Assembly (NCBI GenBank): GCA_018384365.1
Contig: JAHAYX010000032.1
Span: forward strand, 66,826 to 130,825
Length of the DNA stretch: 64,000 bases
Direction of reading: 5' to 3'
Origin: Clostridiaceae bacterium
GTDB taxonomy: Bacteria; Bacillota; Clostridia; Oscillospirales; QAMX01
Part shown: piece by piece, positions 58,087-64,000 of the stretch
Layout: every line of letters begins with the position of its first letter
Position numbering within the stretch: the first letter of the stretch is position 1
Made by a program: the position numbers and the translations under genes
Notes under the pieces: model-generated
What the model was told of the DNA's origin: nothing
Seen by the model: only the letters and a program-made list of their open reading frames with translations
Databases searched by the model: none

Positions 58087-58974
58087 ATGGGATTGTTCGA
58101 CGCATTTAAAAAGAAAGAGTGCTCCATCTGCGGCGGCGAGATCGGACTTCTGGGCAACCGCAAGCTGGAGGACGGCAATATGTGCAAAAGCTGTGCGGCG
58201 AAGCTCTCGCCGTGGTTCTCTGAGCGGCGCAACAGCACCGTGGAGGAAATCAAGGCACAGCTGGATTACCGCGAGGCAAACAAGGAAAAGGTGGCCGCGT
58301 TCCACACCACACGCACGCTGGGTGAGACCGTGAAGGTACTGCTGGACGAGGATGCGGGAAAATTCATGGTCACTTCAGCCCGGGATCTGGCAGAGGCGAA
58401 TCCGGATGTGCTGGATTTTGCGGACGTGACAGGCTGTACGCTGGATATTGACGAGGACAGAACGGAAATCCAGTACAAGGATGCCGAGGGAAACCGGAAG
58501 AGCTTTACACCCAAGCGTTATGCCTATTCCTACGATTTTACCATTGTCATTCATGTCAATAATCCGTATTTCAATGAAATCCGTTTCCAGCTGAACCGTT
58601 CCAAGGTGGACAACGACGAGGAAACCCTGCTGGACGGTCCGAATGCAATGCCCAGAACCAGAACACCCGCCCGGCCCATGCCCGGCGGTGCCCGTCCGGG
58701 CGCCATGCGCCCTGGAATGGCGCCGCGTGCACCGATGGGCGGTGTGCGCACGTCCAATGCGGATGAGGTTCGCGCCAGCGTGGAATACCGGCAGTATGAG
58801 GAAATGGGCAACGAAATCCGGGATGCTCTGCTGCAGGTGCGCCAGGAGGTACGTGCAAATGCGGCTGCTGCCGCGGCGCCCCGTCAGGCTGTGACCTGTC
58901 CGTGGTGTGGTGCAACGACCACGCCCGATGCATCGGGCTGCTGTGAATACTGTGGCGGTTCCGTGAACGGTTGA
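58087..58974 (+). CDS. DUF4428-like zinc-ribbon protein
   Basis: 295 residues from ATG 58087 (TTGGAGG upstream). An N-terminal treble-clef/zinc-ribbon (CSICGGEIGLLGNRKLEDGN, then CKSC) is typical of DUF4428. A central beta domain (about 85-180) follows: VTGCTLDIDEDRTEIQYKDA and FTIVIHVNNPYFNEIRFQL. Then a Pro/Arg/Gly-rich linker (about 195-225), and a C-terminal ribbon CPWCGATT...CCEYCGG. Cytoplasmic. Such proteins are often near SPFH/YdjI-type genes in Firmicutes. Confidence 0.85.
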   Translation: MGLFDAFKKKECSICGGEIGLLGNRKLEDGNMCKSCAAKLSPWFSERRNSTVEEIKAQLDYREANKEKVAAFHTTRTLGETVKVLLDEDAGKFMVTSARDLAEANPDVLDFADVTGCTLDIDEDRTEIQYKDAEGNRKSFTPKRYAYSYDFTIVIHVNNPYFNEIRFQLNRSKVDNDEETLLDGPNAMPRTRTPARPMPGGARPGAMRPGMAPRAPMGGVRTSNADEVRASVEYRQYEEMGNEIRDALLQVRQEVRANAAAAAAPRQAVTCPWCGATTTPDASGCCEYCGGSVNG

Positions 58975-59004
58975 GGACAGCGTGTGAAGAAAAGGAGAAC
59001 TGCG

Positions 59005-60564
59005 ATGAAAAGAATCCTGGCGATCCTGCTTGCTGCGGTCATGCTGTTGGGACTGTGTGCCTGCGGTAAGGACGAAAAAAACATTGCAAGCCTTACAGAA
59101 AAAACAGAGGGTACGAATACACAGCCGGACTCCGGTATCGAGCCGGATGAAAAACCGGATCCGGAACCTGACCCGGAACCTGAGCCGGAAACTGACCCGG
59201 AACCTGACCCGGAACCGGAACCCGATCCCGAACCGGAAGTGGAACTGACCACCATTGAAACCACGCTGTTCACGGTTTCTTTCCCCACGGATGACGGATG
59301 GGAATTTGAAGACGACGATATCACCGACAGAGACGATTATTGCGCCTGCGACCTCTTTGTCTTTGATGAAGATGGCAATCGGGAGCTTGCCGTGCGCATT
59401 TTCGCGGGGATTCAGGATCCGTACGAATACCGAAATGATCTGTATAACCGCGGATTTGACGAATATGCGTTGGTGGAGGAAAACGCCTATGCGGACGTCA
59501 CCTTTTCCATTGGCGGCCAGCAGCTGCTGAAATGGGAAAACGCAGGCGGAGATACCCTCTTCTACTTTGGCCGTAACGAGTCCGCCGGCGCCACGATGTT
59601 CTTCCGGGTTTGGGACAACATCGACGATGAACGCGTGGGGCGTATGCTGGAAAATCTGCAGTTCCACCTGGAGGAAACCGGCAATGTTGACTGGCCGTGG
59701 TACTGGGAGGGCGAAAGATTCTCCCGCGGAGAGTACAGCACCATGATCGGCACCTACACGCTGACGAGTACGTTCCTGCCTGCCGACGACCCGATCATCA
59801 CGCACGAAACGTTTGAACACGATATCGAAATCGTGGGCGACCGGGCCTATATCCTCTCGGACGGTGTGCTGCAGCAGTATGCCTTTGACGGCACGGGCTT
59901 TACATACGTGCAGGATGTGGCTGCGGGCGACGGCTATGAACGGATTGACGTGTCAAGCGACGGCACACTTCTGCTTTCTGACTTTATGAAGCCTTACATT
60001 GGCATCTCGGACGGCGAAATGACGTTCAGTTACAGCGGACCGGATTATTTCGCCGCCGCGCCGGACGGCAGCTGGGGAATCAGTTATTTCACAACTCCGG
60101 ATTCCGTGGTGCGTTACCGCTTTGCGGACGGCACCATGCAGACCGAGGCCTTCCCGCTCACCGGCCTTTCCATGGCAACGAAGATCTGGATAGACGACAG
60201 TTATGTCTATATCACCGGCTCCGATGCGGAGGCCAGCGCGCAGGTTGTGCAGGTCTATGACCATGCCGGCACGCTGCAGAAAACACTTCTGGGCAAGGAT
60301 GGACGCCTTGGCAGCATCACATTTGTGACCAAAACGGAAAACGGCTTCCTGGCGCTGGATGGCAATATGCGCTCGGTTGTTCTGTGGAACGCAGAGGGTA
60401 CTTATATCGGAGAAGCCGACGACCGAGACCTCTTCGACACCTCCTATCCGTGGCTCTGCTCGGCCGATTTGCAGCCGGACGGAAGCATTGTGGTGATACT
60501 GACTGAGGATCGCGACGACAACTCTGCCATGGAACTGGTTGCGTTCCGTCTGAGCGGCTTTTGA
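59005..60564 (+). CDS. lipoprotein with PEPD-rich linker and beta-propeller-like domain
   Basis: 519 residues from ATG 59005 (AAGGAG 7 nt upstream). Lipobox GLCAC (Cys about residue 20). A Pro-Glu/Asp linker (about 45-80) repeats PDPEPEPE. Then an alpha/beta domain (about 85-215: TLFTVSFPTDDGWEFEDD). The C-terminal 290 residues repeat strands such as AYILSDGVLQQYAFDGTG and YVYITGSDAEASAQVV, suggesting a beta-propeller. The linker could span the cell wall. It is inside the YdjGHI-like cluster, so it may sense envelope state from outside. Confidence 0.8.
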   Translation: MKRILAILLAAVMLLGLCACGKDEKNIASLTEKTEGTNTQPDSGIEPDEKPDPEPDPEPEPETDPEPDPEPEPDPEPEVELTTIETTLFTVSFPTDDGWEFEDDDITDRDDYCACDLFVFDEDGNRELAVRIFAGIQDPYEYRNDLYNRGFDEYALVEENAYADVTFSIGGQQLLKWENAGGDTLFYFGRNESAGATMFFRVWDNIDDERVGRMLENLQFHLEETGNVDWPWYWEGERFSRGEYSTMIGTYTLTSTFLPADDPIITHETFEHDIEIVGDRAYILSDGVLQQYAFDGTGFTYVQDVAAGDGYERIDVSSDGTLLLSDFMKPYIGISDGEMTFSYSGPDYFAAAPDGSWGISYFTTPDSVVRYRFADGTMQTEAFPLTGLSMATKIWIDDSYVYITGSDAEASAQVVQVYDHAGTLQKTLLGKDGRLGSITFVTKTENGFLALDGNMRSVVLWNAEGTYIGEADDRDLFDTSYPWLCSADLQPDGSIVVILTEDRDDNSAMELVAFRLSGF

Positions 60565-60583
60565 TCTGTGACAGGGGGAGAAA

Positions 60584-61729
60584 ATGGCCAGTAAAATTAC
60601 GAATTATCAATGTCCGGCCTGTACGGGGCCGCTCCATTTTGTGGGCGGCTCCGGCAAGCTGGAATGTGACTACTGCGGTTCCTCTTTTTCGGTAGCCGAA
60701 ATCGAGGCATTGTACGCGGAAAAAGAGGCTGCGGCCGCGGAAGCCGCTGCCAAAGAGGAAGAAAAGGCCGCACAGGAGGAAGGAAGCTGGGAAATACCTC
60801 CGGAAAGCGACTGGGGAGAAGATGCGGCGCATATGCGCGCTTATTCCTGCCCGTCGTGCGGAGCGGAACTGATCTGCGACGAAACCACCGCCGCAACCAG
60901 CTGCCCTTATTGCGGCAATCCCACGATTGTGCCCGGACAGTTTGCCGGTGCCCTGCGGCCGGATTATGTGATACCGTTCAAGCTGGATCACGAGGCGGCC
61001 AAGAAGGCGCTCAAAGAGCATTACCGGAAAAATCCGTTTTTGCCGAAGGTGTTTTCGCAGGCCAACCATATCGAGGAAATCAAGGGCGTTTATGTACCGT
61101 TCTGGCTGTTTGACGCCGATGTGGATGCAAACGCCACCTTCCACGCGGCAAATGTCTCTTCCCGCGAAGAAGGAGACTATCGCGTGACCACCACGGTGCA
61201 TTACAACGTGCAGCGCGGCGGAACAGTGCAGTTTTTGCACGTTCCCGCGGACGCCTCCAGCAAAATGGCGGACGATTACATGGATTCCATCGAACCGTTT
61301 GACTTTTCGGAACTGAAACCGTTTTCCACGGCATATCTGCCGGGATATCTGGCAGATAAATACGACGTGGATGTGGCCACATGTGGTCAACGGGCAGACC
61401 GGCGCTGCAAACAAACCGCCGCAAACCTGTTGTACCAGGATGTCACGGGCTATACCTCGGTGAGTCAGGAGAGCCTGCAGGCAAGGATACGGCACGGTGC
61501 AGTGCATTATGCGCTGATGCCGGTCTGGATGCTGACGACGGACTGGAACGGAAAAAAATATCTCTTTGCCATGAATGGCCAGACGGGCAAGTTTGTCGGG
61601 GAACTCCCTTCGTCAAAAGCGCGTTTCTGGGCTCTGACCGGCATTCTGACGGCTGTACTGAGCACGCTGATCGGCGTCAGCGGGATTGGCTGGCTGTGCG
61701 TTCAGATTCTGGCTGCGCTGTTTGCGTGA
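60584..61729 (+). CDS. YdjG-like protein: two zinc ribbons and C-terminal membrane helix
   Basis: 381 residues; CAGGGGGAG 7 nt before the ATG. N-terminal TFIIB-type zinc ribbon (YQCPACTGPLHF...CDYCGSS), an Ala/Glu coiled region (about 45-75), a second ribbon (about 85-115: CPSCGAEL...CPYCGN), then a domain with FKLDHEAAKKALKEHYRKNP and VYVPFWLFDADV and one C-terminal transmembrane pair (about 345-380). This matches Bacillus YdjG in plan; with YdjH it forms the membrane platform for YdjI/PspA. Confidence 0.88.
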   Translation: MASKITNYQCPACTGPLHFVGGSGKLECDYCGSSFSVAEIEALYAEKEAAAAEAAAKEEEKAAQEEGSWEIPPESDWGEDAAHMRAYSCPSCGAELICDETTAATSCPYCGNPTIVPGQFAGALRPDYVIPFKLDHEAAKKALKEHYRKNPFLPKVFSQANHIEEIKGVYVPFWLFDADVDANATFHAANVSSREEGDYRVTTTVHYNVQRGGTVQFLHVPADASSKMADDYMDSIEPFDFSELKPFSTAYLPGYLADKYDVDVATCGQRADRRCKQTAANLLYQDVTGYTSVSQESLQARIRHGAVHYALMPVWMLTTDWNGKKYLFAMNGQTGKFVGELPSSKARFWALTGILTAVLSTLIGVSGIGWLCVQILAALFA

Positions 61730-61743
61730 AAGGAAGGTGCTTT

Positions 61744-62535
61744 GTGAAACGAACTCTTGTTTTGCTGTGCATCCTGACGCTGATGCTTGGCTGTTTGCCG
61801 CCTGCTTTTGCGGCGGAGGATGATTTCCCCTATATCTGCGATACAGAGCTGCTTTTAACGGACGAGGAATGGACCACGCTGGAACGCCGCGCGAAAGTGA
61901 TTTCCGAACAGTTTGCGTGTGCCGTGTATTTTGTCACGGTTGAGAACTATCAGGATTACGGCAGCGGCAGTATCTATGAAGTGGCCAAGAATATTTATCT
62001 GGAATACGATCTGGGCTGGGGCGAGGAAAAAAGCGGCGTCCTTCTGCTGCTTTCCATGTATGACAGAGATTATACCCTGATCGCCTACGGATACGGGAAT
62101 ACGGCTTTTACGGACTACGGAAAGGACTATCTCAGCGAACAGTTCCTGGACGATTTTGCAGACAATGACTGGGCCGAGGGCTGCCAGGATTATCTGGCGA
62201 CCTGCGGAGAAATGCTGAAAATGGCGCGGGAGGGGAATCCTCTTGATATCGGTTCGCGTGTCCGCACCTGGCATATTGTGGTTGCCAGTATTGTGCTTGG
62301 CTTCCTTCTTGCACTGGTCATCTGCAATGCGTGGAGCAGAAAATGCAGGAAAAAGACGGCGCTCAACATGGAGGCCAGCAATTATCTTGCACCGGGCGGT
62401 ATGGACATCACCCTGCGTGACGACCAATACAGCCATACAACGCAGACCCGAACTAAAATCGAAAGATCCTCTGGCAGTTCCGGCGGAACAACGATTGACA
62501 GCCAGGGGTTCTCGGGAAAAAGCGGAAAATTCTAA
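61744..62535 (+). CDS. YdjH-like TPM-domain membrane protein
   Basis: 263 residues from GTG 61744 (GGAAGG 6 nt upstream). Signal peptide with cleavage near AFA-AED. TPM-like domain at about 30-165: LLTDEEWTTLERRAKVISEQ, EYDLGWGEEKSGVLLLLSMY. Then a transmembrane helix (about 178-200: IVVASIVLGFLLALVICN) and a cytoplasmic tail ending with a Ser/Gly-rich stretch (SGGTTIDSQGFSGKSGKF). The domain order fits Bacillus YdjH, partner of YdjG. Confidence 0.87.
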   Translation: MKRTLVLLCILTLMLGCLPPAFAAEDDFPYICDTELLLTDEEWTTLERRAKVISEQFACAVYFVTVENYQDYGSGSIYEVAKNIYLEYDLGWGEEKSGVLLLLSMYDRDYTLIAYGYGNTAFTDYGKDYLSEQFLDDFADNDWAEGCQDYLATCGEMLKMAREGNPLDIGSRVRTWHIVVASIVLGFLLALVICNAWSRKCRKKTALNMEASNYLAPGGMDITLRDDQYSHTTQTRTKIERSSGSSGGTTIDSQGFSGKSGKF

Positions 62536-62567
62536 GCGGAGAATACGAAGTAAAAGGAGAGAATGTT

Positions 62568-64000
62568 ATGAGTTTCTGCCCCAATTGCGGAGCTTCGCTT
62601 CCAGATGGAACAAAGTTTTGTACGGAATGCGGACAAAAAATAGCCGCGGCCCCCGCAACCCCTGCGCCGCCTGCACAGCCGGCCTATGAAGCACCGGCAC
62701 CGGCGCAGCCGACCTATGCACCTCCCGCACAGCAGGCCCCTGTGCCTCCCGCACAACCGACTTATGAGGCACCTGCGGCAGCACCGGCGCAGCCGACTTA
62801 TGCGCCGCCTGCACAGCCAGCTTACGCACCGCCCGCACAGCAGACTTACGAGGCACCTGCGGCAGCACCGGCGCAGCCGACTTATGTGCCGCCTGCACAG
62901 CCGACTTACGCACCGCCTGCACAGCAGACTTACGAGGCACCTGCACCCGCACCGGTGCAGCAGCGTTATGCGCCGCCCACTGCACCGGAAAAGGTCATGC
63001 AGCAGAAGAAACCCGGAGGCGGCGGAAAAAAGACCGGCCTGATCATCGGCATTGCCGCCGCAGCCGTTGTGCTTGTTGTGGTGGCGCTGGTATTGCTGCT
63101 TGGCGGCAAAAAAGGCGGTAATGATCCCGTTCTTGGCCGTTATGACGCTGTTTCCTGCACAATGGAGGGCATTGAACTGGATGCAGAAGGCGACTGGATC
63201 GAGCTGAAGAAGAATGGAAAAGCCGATGTGCGTCTGCTGGGTGAAGAATTCGGCGGAACCTGGAAACTGGATGGAGAAACCTTCACGTTTGAACAGGGCG
63301 GTGATAAGTATCCGGGTACGCTGAAGGACGGCGTGCTGAACGTGGACCTTGGCGGCCTGCTCTATACCTTCCAGAAGGAGGGTTCCGGCACTGAAAATGG
63401 AGACAAAAACGACGGCGCGGCAAAACCCGGTAAGACAGCGGAGGAAGTTGGCTACTGGACGCTGCTGCGTGTGGACAGCGACAATACCGACGCAGCCATG
63501 AGCGAAGAGGATCTTGCCATGTTCAAAGAACTTGGCATCAATTTCTTCGTGGAGATCAAGGCAGACGGAACGGCGGCACTTGTGCTGGATAATCCGGTCA
63601 AGATGACCTGGGAAAACGGCAAACTCAGCGCGGAGGACGGAACTTCCCTGACTTACACGCTGGAAAATGATCAGCTCTGCATCCGCATGGACGGCGCGGA
63701 CTATATCTTTGCCCGCGGCGAGGGCAGCGCACCGGAAATCAACTGGAATGCCGAGCCGGACGACGGCGACGATACGGATGACGGCGATGACTGGGACGAC
63801 GGCGGCGACAGCGAACCGGGAGACACGGAAGATACCGGCGCATATGCCTGGTGGGACGGCAAATGGTATGGCTGGCTCGTATTCAGCAATGCGTCCTCGT
63901 ATTATGAGGATTGGATTGGGGACTGCGGAGACTGTGTTGTGGAAATCACAGCCGATGAGGACGGTACCGGTTATGTGGAACTCTATTTGCTCGAAGATGA
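62568..64000 (+). CDS. zinc-ribbon protein with Pro/Ala/Gln repeats and outer domain, cut by the window edge
   Basis: At least 477 residues from ATG 62568 (AAAGGAGAG 7 nt upstream); no stop before the window ends. N-terminal zinc ribbon (MSFCPNCGASLPDGTKFCTE). A repeat region (about 25-135) with units such as APAQPTYAPPAQ. A transmembrane helix (about 155-180: GLIIGIAAAAVVLVVVALVLL). Beyond it, two lipocalin-like domains (DWIELKKNGKADVRLLGEEF; MTWENGKLSAEDGTSLTY) and an acidic Asp/Gly linker (about 395-415). The ribbon is cytoplasmic, the rest outside. Last visible member of the cluster. Confidence 0.87.
   Translation, partial: MSFCPNCGASLPDGTKFCTECGQKIAAAPATPAPPAQPAYEAPAPAQPTYAPPAQQAPVPPAQPTYEAPAAAPAQPTYAPPAQPAYAPPAQQTYEAPAAAPAQPTYVPPAQPTYAPPAQQTYEAPAPAPVQQRYAPPTAPEKVMQQKKPGGGGKKTGLIIGIAAAAVVLVVVALVLLLGGKKGGNDPVLGRYDAVSCTMEGIELDAEGDWIELKKNGKADVRLLGEEFGGTWKLDGETFTFEQGGDKYPGTLKDGVLNVDLGGLLYTFQKEGSGTENGDKNDGAAKPGKTAEEVGYWTLLRVDSDNTDAAMSEEDLAMFKELGINFFVEIKADGTAALVLDNPVKMTWENGKLSAEDGTSLTYTLENDQLCIRMDGADYIFARGEGSAPEINWNAEPDDGDDTDDGDDWDDGGDSEPGDTEDTGAYAWWDGKWYGWLVFSNASSYYEDWIGDCGDCVVEITADEDGTGYVELYLLED

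Overview
The window reads as chromosome of an anaerobic, Gram-positive-type member of the Firmicutes, class Clostridia; an Oscillospirales-like gut commensal is my best guess. The grounds are strong AGGAGG ribosome binding sites with many GTG and TTG starts, TTGaca-17-TATAAT promoters, an alpha2-type glycyl-tRNA synthetase, the ydcC-alr-ndoA gene order known from Bacillus, an SLH-domain surface protein, YdjG/YdjH/YdjI-like envelope-stress proteins, and lipoproteins with no outer-membrane genes. Taxonomy is inference: no rRNA gene is present.

Layout. (1) 1-3.2 kb: ribosomal and transcription genes. rpmG-secE-nusG-rplK-rplA run leftward, while rplJ-rplL run rightward behind their own promoter and an L10 leader with a terminator, so the usual rplKAJL order is broken at a divergent promoter region. 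(2) 3.4-13 kb: a 2775-residue secreted MBG/Ig-like protein followed by an SLH-domain protein. (3) 13.3-29.4 kb: housekeeping genes, mostly leftward: a secreted protein, ndoA (MazF) with no antitoxin gene, alr, a YdcC-type lipoprotein, nnr, prfB without the usual frameshift, an Rrf2 regulator, glmM, a left-handed beta-helix protein, an apt-like phosphoribosyltransferase, mgtE, glpK and glyS. Long leaders precede apt-like, mgtE (with a small upstream ORF) and glpK (with an attenuator-like hairpin). (4) 29.5-35.5 kb: tRNA-Pro followed by an accessory region. It holds two arrays of four short direct repeats at about 21 bp spacing, an open frame without a start, a divergently regulated cassette (XRE regulator; a serine-recombinase catalytic domain fused to an unrelated domain; two proteins with the same domain; a second XRE protein; a 36-residue ORF; a STAS-like DUF4325 protein), a pyridoxamine-phosphate-oxidase-like protein, a broken HxlR regulator and a second Rrf2 regulator.

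(5) 36-46 kb: a signalling block. A 1430-residue hybrid kinase has a PocR-like domain and six tandem copies of one roughly 143-residue module. Facing it is an operon for an HTH-receiver protein, a solute-binding lipoprotein with a 5'-nucleotidase-like C-terminus, and a second hybrid kinase. (6) 46.1-48.4 kb: macrodomain protein, ArsC/Spx-like protein and VWA protein. (7) 48.5-51.5 kb: lipoprotein, MscS channel, YegP-like protein. (8) 51.7-56 kb: a 7TM protein with a degenerate kinase-like C-terminus, a sensor kinase and a response regulator in overlapping frames, then a pseudo-receiver protein. (9) 56.1-64 kb: seven co-directional genes rich in zinc ribbons and built around YdjI-, YdjG- and YdjH-like proteins, the last cut by the window edge.

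The best candidate for something undescribed is the recombinase-associated cassette at 30.5-33.5 kb, where three adjacent genes share a domain I cannot name. Next are the six-module kinase, the HTH-receiver/binding-protein/kinase operon and the YdjGHI-like cluster without PspA.
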